Shown: in pieces, positions 8,185 to 17,457 of the stretch | How positions within the stretch are numbered: the first letter of the stretch is position 1 | Layout of the letters: the number at the start of each line of letters is the position of its first letter | From: CAZUMH01 sp964621645 | Lineage (GTDB): Bacteria > Zhuqueibacterota > QNDG01 > JAGLOF01 | Direction of reading: 5' to 3' | Length of the DNA stretch: 48,817 nt | Assembly (NCBI GenBank): GCA_964621645.1 | Contig: CAZUMH010000012.1 | Coordinates: 1 to 48,817 of the forward strand | Made by a program: the position numbers and the translations under genes | The notes under the pieces: generated by a model | The model's database searches: none | What the model was told of the DNA's origin: nothing | What the model saw: only the letters and a program-made list of their open reading frames with translations

Positions 8185-9612
8185 TCAGGATTTTGCCGGG
8201 AAGAAGATGCTGACCAGCGGATTGAGGGTCAGGGAGACCAGCATGCCGATGGTGCCGGCCTCGGGAGAGGAGAGTCCCCCGGCATAGAGGGCGATGCAGA
8301 CGGCCAAGCCGCCCAGGGATGACACGATGGCGCCGGCCCTGCCGGCCCGCTTCCAGAACAATCCCCAGATAAAGGGCCCCAGGAAGACCGAACCGATGGC
8401 ACCCCAGGAGATGCCCAGGATGGCCACGATGGTTGTCGGTCTGAACCAGGCCAGGACGACTGAAAGCAGAATGAAAAAGGCGGAACAGAAACGCATCAGC
8501 AGGGTGAGCGGGCGGTCCGCCACCTTCTTATTGATGAAGCCGGCGTAGATATCCTTGGCCACGGCGGAACTGGATACCAGCACCAGAGCCGCCAGGGTCG
8601 ACATGGAAGCGGCCAGCACCAACAGCAGGATGATGACCGAAAGGGATTCCGGAATGATCCGGGCAATGAATTCGGGCATGAGGGCATCGTACACGGGAGC
8701 GCCGTTATGGAAGGCCCCCGGCGTTGTTTCGGGCGAAAGAAAAATGCGGGTGGTGGCACCGGTGAAGTAGGCTGTGCCAACCACCAGTACGGCAAAGAAG
8801 GTGGACGCGATGGTGCCGACGCGGATGGCCCTCCTGTCCTTTATGGCGTAGAATTTCTGCACCAGCTGGGGCATGCCGAAAGGAGCCACGCTGGTGAGGA
8901 ATACCAGGGAAAAGAGGGGCCACAGGCCCGGCGGGCCCACCGCCCCGGTGAGGCGGGGATCGATGGCTCTGAGGCTGGAAGTGATCCGGGCCAGCCCGCC
9001 TCCATGACTGATGGTGCCGGCCAGGAGGATGACCACGCCCGCTGTCATGAAAAATCCGAAAAAGAGATCGATGACGGTCATGGAGCGGTACCCGCCCAGG
9101 ACCAGATAGACGGCGGTGAAGAGCCCCATAAAGAGAAGGGCCAGGGAGTAATCGATGCCGAAGTTGGAGCGGAACAGGTAGCTGAGGCCCATAAAGACGG
9201 CCGCCGAGTAGGGAATGAAGAAGACAAACACGGCGACAGAGGAGAAGAGTTTGAGAAAGGGGCTGCGGTAGCGGACACTCAGGTACTCGCTCATGGTGTA
9301 GATACCATGCTCCTGCGACATTTTTTTAACCCGGGGTCCGATAAGCAGCCAGACAGCCAGCACTCCCAGCAGGCTGTTTCCCACCATAATCCAGAGGGCG
9401 GAGTAGCCGAATCCCCAGCCTACCTTGCCGGCGAACCCGATGAACAGCACCGCCGAGAAGTAGGCTGTGCCGTAGGTGAAGGCGGTCATCCAGGCGCCTA
9501 CTTTGCCGCCGGCCAGAAAATAATCCTTAAACGACGTCGTTTTCCGGAGGCCCAGGATGCCCACTACTATTGTTAAGAGAAAATAGGCGGAAAGAACCGT
9601 AATTTTCAGCAT
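8185..9612 (-). CDS. Sodium:solute symporter (SSS family)
   Basis: A 475-residue inner-membrane protein with about 13 hydrophobic segments. The N-terminus has the SSS pattern: TM1, then a DYFLAGGK-like loop, then TM2 in FTYGTAYFSAVLFIGFAGKVG. The motif TSVAPFGMPQLVQKFYAIKD and the region around VLAASMSTLAALVLVSSSAVAKDIY are typical of SSS proteins. A strong GGAGGAGG site precedes the ATG. It probably takes up an organic acid, amino acid or sugar with Na+; the sequence does not show which. It sits between an outer-membrane barrel (14 nt upstream) and an exported peptidase, suggesting uptake of a product of extracytoplasmic hydrolysis (inference). Confidence 0.9.
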   Translation of the reverse strand: MLKITVLSAYFLLTIVVGILGLRKTTSFKDYFLAGGKVGAWMTAFTYGTAYFSAVLFIGFAGKVGWGFGYSALWIMVGNSLLGVLAVWLLIGPRVKKMSQEHGIYTMSEYLSVRYRSPFLKLFSSVAVFVFFIPYSAAVFMGLSYLFRSNFGIDYSLALLFMGLFTAVYLVLGGYRSMTVIDLFFGFFMTAGVVILLAGTISHGGGLARITSSLRAIDPRLTGAVGPPGLWPLFSLVFLTSVAPFGMPQLVQKFYAIKDRRAIRVGTIASTFFAVLVVGTAYFTGATTRIFLSPETTPGAFHNGAPVYDALMPEFIARIIPESLSVIILLLVLAASMSTLAALVLVSSSAVAKDIYAGFINKKVADRPLTLLMRFCSAFFILLSVVLAWFRPTTIVAILGISWGAIGSVFLGPFIWGLFWKRAGRAGAIVSSLGGLAVCIALYAGGLSSPEAGTIGMLVSLTLNPLVSIFFPAKS

Positions 9613-9626
9613 CGCTCACCTCCTCC

Positions 9627-10910
9627 TCAGAGTGTATAATCAAGCTCAACATGCAGATAGTTGTAGGAATCCGCGCCCGCAAAGTAGTAATCCCCGGGGG
9701 TGAAGACGTCCCAGAACAGGTGACCCCGCAGGTGGCGGTTCAGCGTCCATCCAAGACGGGTCACCAGAAGCAGTCCCCGCCGGGTGCCGCCCCCGATGAG
9801 AGGATTGCCGGAGTCTCCGGCCTGGGGCGCGAAGAGGGCGTAGGCATGCACCTGCAGATCCAGGGAACGGTTGAGCCGGGCCAGCAAGGCGGTGTAGACG
9901 GAGCTCATATTGGTCCAGTAGGCCACCCGGCCCGTTTCGGGGATGAGAGCCATGATGTAGGAAAAACTCCACTTGGGCCAGCGGGAGAAGAGGGGGTCCC
10001 AGGTGGTGTAGGTCGAGCTGGCCGGATCGTCTCCCGAAAGATAGATGGTCCCCAGGCGCAGCGTTTTGGGCCTCTTCCCGTTGATGAAGCGGTAGTCCAG
10101 ATAGGCGTAACCCCCCAGGGCCGCGAGCCGGCTGGAGGCGTGACGGCCGCTCTGCCAGGCTCCCTCGCCGGTGAAACTCCAACCCTTCCCGAAAGACACG
10201 CTGCGCCGAAGGCCGAGGGTCCGGACGATTTGTTCGGGCCAGGCGTCGGTTTCATCCTCTTTTTTGGCCAGAAAGTAGATTTCCCACAGGGATTTTTTAT
10301 TGTTGATCTGATACTGGATGCCGGCCGCCGTCTCCTGCTGTTCCGTCATGGGCTGATCCTGAGAATTCAGCAGCGGGAGCCAGTCGTCCACCCGGGGCTG
10401 GGCGCTGGCGAACAGCAGCAGCGTTTGATTGGCAGCGGGGGAGATCGTCAGTTTCAGGGCGTTGAAGTATCCGGAACGGGAACCGTCCAGGGGATGTGCG
10501 TCCATGACCAGGAAGCCCTCCCCGAACATGATATCCTGGCGTCCGGCGGTCAGGGTCACCGGTTTCCGGAAGGGAAGATCCCATTGAAAGAAGAGATTGT
10601 CGAAGAATATTTCGTGTATGGTAAAATCCCTCTCCGGCTTAAAGTAAAAACGGAATTCATTAGTGATGCGGGTATAGAGGCGCAGAGCGGGGGAGGCCTG
10701 CAAGTCAAACCAGATACGGTTGCGGTGGCGGGTAAACGATTGACCCGTGTCCGCGTTTCTGTCCAGTCCTATGGCATTGTCCCAGTATTCATAACGGGAA
10801 CGCTGGTCCAGGCCCCAGTGGAAGGCATTGCTCCTTGATTGAGCCCGGGAGATTCCCGGCACTATTAATACAACGAGGAAAAACATCACTGTCAGCTTTT
10901 GTGTGCGCAT
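9627..10910 (-). CDS. Outer-membrane beta-barrel protein, alginate-export (AlgE-like) family
   Basis: A 427-residue protein with a signal peptide (residues 1-23, ending ISRAQS) and a series of alternating amphipathic strands. It ends in an aromatic-rich strand (YNYLHVELDYTL), typical of outer-membrane barrels. The stretch AGRQDIMFGEGFLVMD and the QSFTRHRNRIWFDLQ pattern match the alginate_exp domain family. The name is historical and members include general porins, so alginate should not be assumed. GAGGAGG precedes the ATG. It is the first gene of an apparent three-gene operon with an SSS symporter and an S9 peptidase, and plausibly supplies the outer-membrane pore. Confidence 0.8.
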   Translation of the reverse strand: MRTQKLTVMFFLVVLIVPGISRAQSRSNAFHWGLDQRSRYEYWDNAIGLDRNADTGQSFTRHRNRIWFDLQASPALRLYTRITNEFRFYFKPERDFTIHEIFFDNLFFQWDLPFRKPVTLTAGRQDIMFGEGFLVMDAHPLDGSRSGYFNALKLTISPAANQTLLLFASAQPRVDDWLPLLNSQDQPMTEQQETAAGIQYQINNKKSLWEIYFLAKKEDETDAWPEQIVRTLGLRRSVSFGKGWSFTGEGAWQSGRHASSRLAALGGYAYLDYRFINGKRPKTLRLGTIYLSGDDPASSTYTTWDPLFSRWPKWSFSYIMALIPETGRVAYWTNMSSVYTALLARLNRSLDLQVHAYALFAPQAGDSGNPLIGGGTRRGLLLVTRLGWTLNRHLRGHLFWDVFTPGDYYFAGADSYNYLHVELDYTL

Positions 10911-11071
10911 GGCACCTCCTCATGGCATAGTAAACAAGTGATCAGAAAGGGGGAAGCCGCAAAAGCTTCGATTAAATATGACCATTTTTTTCGGCATATA
11001 CAATAAAAATTTCCCACTTTATTGCTGCTAAAAGACGCTGATGTAATTGAAATGTATGTCGTTGTCTGGGA

Positions 11072-11665
11072 TCAACGATGAGGCTTGCCGGCTTCGGCCC
11101 GATAGAGGCCTTCCCGGTCCTGGAGGGAAAGCGGGATCAATCCGCTTTGTTTCAGAAGCTGTTCCATTTCCCAAAGACCGGGGAGCAGGTCGTAACAGAC
11201 CGGTTCAGGGAGGGAGGCATGGAACTGGTTCAGTGTGCTGCTTGAATCCGTGTGCAGGATCAGCAGCCGCCCGCCCGGGAGCAGAACCCGCCGCATCTCT
11301 TCCAGGGCGGCGAGTTTATCCGTGAAGTGAGGGAAGGCGGAATAACAGATTACCCGGTGGAACACCGCTGGGCGCAGGGCCAGCGTACAGGCATCGTCAC
11401 AGAGCCTGAGAAGACGCTCATGCAGTTTTCTCCCGCCTTCCCGCAGCATCTCTTCCGCGATGTCCTCCACTACAACCAACCCGGTGTTCCCCACCAGCTC
11501 AGTCAGATGGCGGCTCACTCTGCCCGTGCCGGCCCCCAGATCCAGCACATACTGACCCTGAGACACAAAGTCCGCCATGTACCGCTGCAGACGGGGATCA
11601 TCTGCCATGAGCTCATCCCACTCCCCGGCCAGCCGGTTAAAATAGTCACGGTGCTCCCTAGACAT
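11072..11665 (-). CDS. Class I SAM-dependent methyltransferase
   Basis: A 197-residue Rossmann-fold methyltransferase. Motif I is VLDLGAGTGRVSRHL (about residues 40-54), motif II has acidic VVEDIAEEML, motif IV is VICYSAFPHF, and motif V/VI is RRVLLPGGRLLILH. The CYSAFPHF and DLLPGLWEMEQLL segments resemble a small, uncharacterised family of stand-alone methyltransferases. It overlaps the ECF-type gene by 8 nt and is the last gene of the TonB receptor operon, so it is probably co-expressed with uptake. A substrate role such as modifying the imported cofactor is only a guess. Confidence 0.85.
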   Translation of the reverse strand: MSREHRDYFNRLAGEWDELMADDPRLQRYMADFVSQGQYVLDLGAGTGRVSRHLTELVGNTGLVVVEDIAEEMLREGGRKLHERLLRLCDDACTLALRPAVFHRVICYSAFPHFTDKLAALEEMRRVLLPGGRLLILHTDSSSTLNQFHASLPEPVCYDLLPGLWEMEQLLKQSGLIPLSLQDREGLYRAEAGKPHR

Positions 11666-12179
11666 TGCCGCCTCTTTCAGGCGCGGGAACCGCCGTATGC
11701 AGTTTTCTCAGAAGCAGGGGCAGTGCAATGAGCATGAGTGCGACTCCCGGCAGGCTGGACAGCAGATTGGCCAGACTGTAGAAGGCCGCGGGCAGACCCA
11801 GAATGGGTGCGAGGAGGACGGCACCCGCCAGGCCTCCCAGCAGGGCCGCTGTCAGACCGATCAGCAGGGGAACGAAATACCCGGCCGCGTACCGGTTTCT
11901 CGTCAGCGAGACTATCCAGCCCAGGAGGGCCAGTTCCAGGATCATTTTATACAGGATGGGCGGCGGCGGCATACCGGTCAGGAGCGATGAGAGAACGGGA
12001 GTGAATATTCCCACCAGCACCGCGGCTCCGGGCGCGAGATAAAAGCCGCAGACGGCGATGGGCCAGAACATGGGCAGCAGGAGCGCCCCCAGCCCGAGGC
12101 CGTGAAAAAGAAGCGGGATGGATATCCCCAGGGAGACGAACATGCCTCCCAGAGTTGTTATCCGCGTAAAACTATTCAT
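11658..12179 (-). CDS. ECF-type transporter S component-like membrane protein
   Basis: A 173-residue, very hydrophobic protein with five to six predicted TM helices. Segments such as HGLGLGALLLPMFWP, GFYLAPGAAVLVGIFTP and LLTGMPPPPILYKMILELALLG resemble substrate-binding S components of energy-coupling-factor transporters. Those proteins bind vitamins or metals and share EcfA/EcfT energisers. No EcfAT genes are in the window. Its ATG overlaps the TonB-receptor stop (ATGA), so the two are translationally coupled. Its 3' end overlaps the methyltransferase by 8 nt. A TonB receptor next to an S component implies a two-membrane uptake path. The substrate cannot be read from the sequence. Confidence 0.72.
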   Translation of the reverse strand: MNSFTRITTLGGMFVSLGISIPLLFHGLGLGALLLPMFWPIAVCGFYLAPGAAVLVGIFTPVLSSLLTGMPPPPILYKMILELALLGWIVSLTRNRYAAGYFVPLLIGLTAALLGGLAGAVLLAPILGLPAAFYSLANLLSSLPGVALMLIALPLLLRKLHTAVPAPERGGNV

Positions 12180-14038
12180 AGAATTTTATACCGCAGATCC
12201 AGACTGATATTCCGGCCGGGCATGGGATAGCCGTACATGGCCTCGTATCTGGCATCCAGCAGGTTGTTCAAAGAACACTTTACCTCCAGCCTCCCGGGCA
12301 GCGGGGCCAGCATGGTGATATCCAGAACCGAATAATCAGCAAGAGGATGAAGCACCGGCGCCGGACTGGGTCCGGGGAAATCAGCGCCCACGATATCCTT
12401 CAGAAGACGGAAGCGGGTATCCAGCACATACCCCCAATACTGCAGCCGGGCGTTGAGGGTGAGCTTTCTGGCCGGAATGTTGTAGGCATTGGGATCCAGA
12501 TCGATGTCGGACCAGGAACCGCCGAACTGAACCCAGCGGGCCGGCGTGCAGTGCAGCACCAGTTCATAGCCGGTGTGCACGTAGCTGCCTGAATTCAGCC
12601 AGCGCGGCGGCGGACCGCTGAGCTGAATGAGATTGCTCCCCTTGGTGCGGAAGAGAGTCGCTTCCCAATACAGAAAGGAGCCGGTCCGTCCCGAGGCGCC
12701 CACCTCGATATTATTGACTCGGTCCGGGCTCAGCTGGTCATTGGCCGGCATCCAGAAATAGAGTTCACGGATGGAAGGGCTGCGGAAGCCCTTGGCCGCC
12801 GAGAACCTGAGCGCGTAGGCTGAAACCGGATGCAGGACGATCCCCACTTTCGGCAGCATCTCCCAGCCGAAGAGCTGGTGATGCTCGGCCCGCAGACCGC
12901 CGCTCACGATGAGATGCCCCAGCAGAAGCTGTTGGCTGTGAATATAGGGCGCGTATTCCGAGAGAAAGATGGAGCCGTAGTCGGAAGTGCTGTCCACCGC
13001 GCTGCCCCCGTACCGTTTGATGTCGAAGCCGAGGGTTGTCTTGTTTCCGGAGACCAGGGCGGTATTATGATACACCATAGCGCCCAGGAGCCGGTCCCGG
13101 GAGCGCCAGCCGTCGAAAAATCTATGCTTGCCGAAATTGGCGTGCAGCTTCAGATTGGTCTCTCCCAGGGGGCCATTGTAGATCAGATTGACGTCGCCGC
13201 CGCCGCGAAGGATGTCATACCAATTATCATCCCGCGGCGCGCTGACCGGGCCCGGATCCAGCAGATAGATGTCCGCCATATTAGCATTCATATCCAGCTG
13301 GAGGCGCCGGTTGGGGTTGTAACCCGCGTGGAAGGTATAATGACGTCCCCGGTAATCGGCGTTCTCCCGGTGGCCCTCCGTCTGACGCTGGTTTGCCGTC
13401 AGATAATAATCGAAACTGCCGACTTTACCGCCGTGGGCGAGGGAATAGGAGCGGGACTGGTACGATCCGCCTCCCAGCGAGAACGTCGTCTCGAATCCCT
13501 CTTTATCCCGCCTACGGGGAATGAGGTTGATGACGCCGCCGGTGGCGTTGGTTCCGTAGAGAAAGGAACCGGGCCCGCGGATCACTTCAACCCGCTCGAT
13601 TCCGTCACTGGTAAATTCATCGGCGATGGTGCAGCCCATCAACCCCATGAAATCCGGACGGCCGTCCCGGAGGATGAGTACATTGGTGTTGGCGCCGCCG
13701 CCGACTCCCCGCAGGGAGATTTTGCCCGCCGATACGCCGGCCACTCCGAATCCCATGACGCCCCACTCTGTGAGATAGAATGAGGGAACCTCCTGCTGCA
13801 GGCTGCTGAGCACCGAGCTGCTCCCTGCCATCTCCAGGTCGCGTGACGAGAGGACCGAGATGCTGGCGGCCAGATCACGCCGGGCGTTTTTCAGTTTTGT
13901 GGCGGTGACGATAACCGGTTTGAAGCGGTAGCTGATATGTATCGTGTCGGATGGAGCCTCCGCATTCGGCGTCTGTGCCGTGAGGGGGCAGATCAAGGCC
14001 AGGAACGCGGGAAGCAGGAAAGCGGGCCGGATTTTCAT
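12176..14038 (-). CDS. TonB-dependent outer-membrane receptor
   Basis: A 620-residue receptor. It has a signal peptide (residues 1-20, ending CPLTAQ) and a TonB-box-like segment near KPVIVTATK (residues 40-48). The plug domain includes VLILRDGRP, GIERVEVIRGPGSFLYGTNATGGVINLIPRR. The barrel contains AAKGFRSPSIRELYF and ends with the LEVKCSLNNLLDARYEAMYGYPMPGRN block and a terminal aromatic strand. AGGAAGG precedes the chosen ATG; the longer upstream frame overlaps the promoter and is rejected. It belongs to the BtuB/FepA-like group. No SusD partner or carboxypeptidase-like N-terminal domain is present, so it is a small-molecule receptor. Its coupling to an ECF-type S component suggests a vitamin- or metal-like ligand. 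Confidence 0.92.
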   Translation of the reverse strand: MKIRPAFLLPAFLALICPLTAQTPNAEAPSDTIHISYRFKPVIVTATKLKNARRDLAASISVLSSRDLEMAGSSSVLSSLQQEVPSFYLTEWGVMGFGVAGVSAGKISLRGVGGGANTNVLILRDGRPDFMGLMGCTIADEFTSDGIERVEVIRGPGSFLYGTNATGGVINLIPRRRDKEGFETTFSLGGGSYQSRSYSLAHGGKVGSFDYYLTANQRQTEGHRENADYRGRHYTFHAGYNPNRRLQLDMNANMADIYLLDPGPVSAPRDDNWYDILRGGGDVNLIYNGPLGETNLKLHANFGKHRFFDGWRSRDRLLGAMVYHNTALVSGNKTTLGFDIKRYGGSAVDSTSDYGSIFLSEYAPYIHSQQLLLGHLIVSGGLRAEHHQLFGWEMLPKVGIVLHPVSAYALRFSAAKGFRSPSIRELYFWMPANDQLSPDRVNNIEVGASGRTGSFLYWEATLFRTKGSNLIQLSGPPPRWLNSGSYVHTGYELVLHCTPARWVQFGGSWSDIDLDPNAYNIPARKLTLNARLQYWGYVLDTRFRLLKDIVGADFPGPSPAPVLHPLADYSVLDITMLAPLPGRLEVKCSLNNLLDARYEAMYGYPMPGRNISLDLRYKIL

Positions 14039-14113
14039 GATAATTCCTTCCTGACGGTAATATAATTCTTGAATGTGTAGCAACAAGTGCGAAAAATCTA
14101 AAATCCGTAACAC

Positions 14114-14142
14114 AATATACGTTCACCACTCCCCATTGTCAA
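14114..14142 (-). promoter_or_regulatory. Near-consensus sigma70-type promoter of the TonB receptor operon
   Basis: On the minus strand TTGACA (14142-14137), a 17-bp spacer and TATATT (14119-14114). The predicted start near 14107 gives a leader of about 68 nt. That is too short for a cobalamin riboswitch, so control by one is unlikely. Confidence 0.8.
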
Positions 14143-14410
14143 CATATATTTTCGATATTATTGGGAGATAGGATGGGGTGGAGAAATTCTATTTCGTCCC
14201 TGACGGGACTATTATATTCCGAGGATATCGTTAGAGCTATACATATGTCTTCCCTGACGGGTCTCGGGTTCCATGCATTTTAATGTTTTTGTTTTACAGG
14301 TGGTCTTATTGCTCATTAGCATGGCAATCCGAGATCACAATTAATTGTATAAAGTGGGATCAGAGGGCTGAAAGCGGCATCCATGTATCCATATAAAGGC
14401 AATCGGTATT
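14143..14410. other. Non-coding spacer with REP-like palindromes
   Basis: The spacer between the TonB promoter and the 3' end of the ABC exporter gene holds no convincing ORF. It contains GTCCC-TGAC-GGGAC at 14196-14209, a weaker second copy TCCC-TGAC-GGGT at 14251-14261, and a perfect 12-nt palindrome ACAATTAATTGT at 14337-14348. The first palindrome closely matches one at 18100-18113, on the other side of the AT-rich block. Confidence 0.55.
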
Positions 14411-16235
14411 TTATTTCTCCAAGGATTGTTCTTCACACATTTTGGCATACATCCTGTTTCTTTTTAACAGTTCTGTATGGGAACCAATCCCCTGAATTAT
14501 CCCTTTGTCCAGAACGATAATCTTGTCCGCTGCGGTTACAGTGGAAAGCCTGTGAGCGATAACGAAGGTTGTTTTCCCCAATGATTTATTGAAGATCGTA
14601 TCTTTAATCGCTTTTTCCGTGATCGCATCCAGAGCGGAAGTCGGTTCGTCAAATATGAGAATATCCGGGTTCTTGAGCAGTACCCTGGCAATTGACAATC
14701 TTTGCTTCTGACCGATGGAAAGCCGAACGCCGCGTTCACCGATCTTTGTATCATAACCTTTTTCAAGTTTGCTGATAAATTCATGAGCAATGGCCGCTTT
14801 GGCTGAGGCGATTATTTCAGCATCATCGGCATCAATCCGGCTGTATTTGATATTAGTGCCGATAGTGTCATCGAATAAAAATGTTTCCTGTGATACTATT
14901 CCTATTCTTTGCCTCAAGGATTCAAGGCTGATATCGGAAATATCCATACCATCGAACAATATCTGTCCTTTTTGGGGCTTATAGAGACTGATTATCAAAT
15001 TAACCAGCGTGCTCTTACCTGCCCCGGTGGGGCCGACTATGGCGATCATCTCTCCGGAATTTGCCTTAAAATTGATATCCTTGAGAACCGGGGCATGATT
15101 ATAGGAAAAAGAGACATTGGAAAACTCCACTCGACCCTTAAGTTCTTTTATTTTCTTTTCTCATTGTCACGCTCGTCTTCCGGGATTATCGAAAAAAGAG
15201 CGAAGACCCGCTCCAAAGCAGCGAATGATGATTGCAGATGTATATTTATTTGGGTGAGAAATTGCGCCGAACCGTATAATTTAGCAAGGTAGCCGTTAAA
15301 TGCAACAAAGCCGCCGATGGTTAAACGATCGGCAATAATTTCACGGGCTCCATACCAGAGAATTAACGTCGTGCCGGCTGCGGTTACCAGGCCGATGATA
15401 AACTGGGAAAAAGAATTAATCACATTTTGTTCTACACTGGCGTCTACCGAATCCTTGAGGGAATTATATATTTTCTTTGTTTCATTTTTCTCTGTGGCAA
15501 AGGCCTTTATCAAAACCAAACCGGAGATTGATTCATTAAGATAACGGGAAACCTGGGCGCTTTTCTCCATTAACTTATGACTGAGAATACGCATTTTTTT
15601 CCGAAAACGCGTACCGAGATAATGAGAAACGGAAGAACAAAGACTGAAATAAGCGCTAATTTCCAATGCAGACAAAATATGATGTCAACTGTACCTATGA
15701 AAATAAATATATTGGTGAATACTTGCACAATAGTACTGGAAAACAACAGGCGCAGCTTGAAGACATCTCCGATAAGACGTGACATCAGATATCCGGTGGA
15801 TTTGCTGTCGAAAAATGATTTGGGAAAACGGAGTACTCTGTTGAAGAGCTTGTGCTGAATCGCGAGAATTATTTTTTGTTCAAAGGTAAAGAATACATAA
15901 TTTTGGAACAAAGTTATTACGGCTCCGACCAGAATTAAGCCTGCCAGGCCAAGTATTATTAGGGCCAAGAGATCGACATTCTTTTTAATAATAACATCAT
16001 CGATGATGAATTTGGTGAATAAGGGCCGCGGCAGGGTCAGCAGGGAACCTGTGATTAGTAGAATACTCGCTGCCAACCCATGTTTCCAATATGGTTTGAT
16101 GAAGGGCCATAATTTTTTAAAATAATCTAATTTTAAGGAAGGGCTCTCTGCTGTATCGATACCGGAGCTTTCCCGATATTGTTCTGCAAATGAAGTGTCC
16201 CTGAAGATATTTAATAGTATGCGGAATAATACCAT
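14411..16235 (-). pseudogene. ABC exporter (MsbA-like TMD-NBD half-transporter), two frameshifts
   Basis: Three consecutive minus-strand frames together make one ABC exporter of about 608 residues. The first (16235 to about 15600) has TM1-TM4 (LWPFIKPYWKHG, then TRPLFTKF-like helices). The second (about 15600-15148) holds the rest of the membrane domain. The third (to 14411) is a full NBD with Walker A GPTGAGKST, Q-loop VSQETFLFDD, signature LSIGQKQRLSIAR, Walker B ILIFDEPTSALD and switch His in IAHRLST. Each junction needs one extra A: in the A7 run at 15594-15600 and near 15146-15154, where a TAA now interrupts. It is either a pseudogene or carries homopolymer miscalls. Low-GC codon use differs from the flanking genes. 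The NBD signature Ser is present (LSIGQ). Confidence 0.8.
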
Positions 16236-16293
16236 TTGTAACGAACTTTTATTACGTGATTTCAGCTGAAAATTTTACATTAAGTCAGTAAAA

Positions 16294-17457
16294 TCAATAC
16301 TTTATTTGATATTTTACAACATAGGGATAATCATCTTCGGGCCGGACGATGTCGTAGATATACTCACCCATAAAAACCGCATCTTCTGAAATGTATCTCA
16401 TGCGGGACTTACCGATCTTTTCACCTTCAGGTGAATATACATGATACTCACAATTATCTCGATTGAGTTTTCTCCCCTGTAGCATTATATACCCTTTTTC
16501 ATCTATAAACAATGCTTCACAGATTGGCTTGAATTTTGATATTGTTAGATACCTTTTTAAATTTTTAACATTAAACTTTTGCATCGATTCATCATTAAAG
16601 TACTCATCCCTTTCTTTTCCGGTCACTGGTATTCTTTCAATATCAAGGGGAAATTGAGTCAGTTTCTTGCCATCCTGAGTATAAATTTCCCCAAATTGTT
16701 CGTGTGAATCGATGGTGACAATCGTTCCTTTTGGCTGTAGCCCCCAAAGTAAATCACCAGGAAACGGTTTGGATACCATATAATAGCCGATGACGAATAC
16801 CTGACAGACTTCACATGAATCTATTATATCTACCGCCGATGTTGAAAAATTCAGCCGACCAAGATAAAGCAAAGAATTCTGTTCAGTCGGTTTCGTGGAT
16901 TCAAAATCATGGCCTTTCAACCGTCGTAACATTGTTGCCTTGAAAATAATTGTTGTATCGGTTACAGGGGTAAAGCCCTCAATATGAACCCTGTATTTCC
17001 GAATTGCTTGATCGCTTTTAATATCTAAGAAATCACCCTCCTGAGAAAAGAATGAAAACCTGTAATTATAATCATAAATTATTATGTTTCCTTCGGGGCT
17101 GATCTTCATGCAGGTGCTGTTCATGATTTCGCCGGGACCTTGACCCTTCCCGCCAAAGTATCCTGTGTATTCACCGAAAGCGTTATATCGCTTTATCCTC
17201 CTGTCATCCTGGTCATACACAAAATACTCAGCTGATTTACTGACAATCAACTCTCGCGGTTTGAACAATATTGTTTCATTGTCTCCGCTGTTTCCGAATT
17301 TCAGGATTTCTTGTAATTTGATTTTCTTCCGGGCACTTAGTCGTCTAAAAGTACTGTTCTCATCAAGAGCAGATTGAGAATAACTGTTTGAATATAATAA
17401 ATGAAACATAACGAGGATTAATAAAAAATGTAACCTTGGTCTGGAAATTTTCATCAT
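16294..17457 (-). CDS. Six-bladed beta-propeller (NHL/BF3164-like) exported protein
   Basis: A 387-residue protein with an N-terminal signal (about residues 1-27, ending SNSYSQS). Repeated blade motifs include YFVYDQDDRRIKRYNAFGEYTGYFGGKGQGPGEI, IIIYDYNYRFSFFSQEGDFL and YHVYSPEGEKI. The GGKGQGPGEI stretch is characteristic of six-bladed propeller proteins of FCB bacteria. The ATG pair at 17457 follows AAGGAAA. The function is unknown; relatives are often found beside peptide exporters or transport genes. It lies in the AT-rich block, immediately before the ABC exporter (58-nt gap) and overlapping the end of the HTH gene, so all three probably share a transcript. Confidence 0.75.
   Translation of the reverse strand: MMKISRPRLHFLLILVMFHLLYSNSYSQSALDENSTFRRLSARKKIKLQEILKFGNSGDNETILFKPRELIVSKSAEYFVYDQDDRRIKRYNAFGEYTGYFGGKGQGPGEIMNSTCMKISPEGNIIIYDYNYRFSFFSQEGDFLDIKSDQAIRKYRVHIEGFTPVTDTTIIFKATMLRRLKGHDFESTKPTEQNSLLYLGRLNFSTSAVDIIDSCEVCQVFVIGYYMVSKPFPGDLLWGLQPKGTIVTIDSHEQFGEIYTQDGKKLTQFPLDIERIPVTGKERDEYFNDESMQKFNVKNLKRYLTISKFKPICEALFIDEKGYIMLQGRKLNRDNCEYHVYSPEGEKIGKSRMRYISEDAVFMGEYIYDIVRPEDDYPYVVKYQIKY

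Noticed and set aside
9651..10838. 395-residue plus-strand ORF
   Set aside because: Antisense to the outer-membrane barrel gene, no family motif and no ribosome-binding site.
12830..13783. 317-residue plus-strand ORF
   Set aside because: Antisense to the TonB receptor gene, whose plug and barrel are well supported.
14039..14113. Cobalamin riboswitch upstream of the TonB receptor
   Set aside because: The predicted leader is only about 68 nt, much shorter than a cobalamin riboswitch, and no B12-box-like sequence was seen.
15146..15600. Programmed frameshift in the ABC exporter
   Set aside because: Two separate sites would both need to slip, and only the A7 run is a good slippage site; decay or sequence error is simpler.
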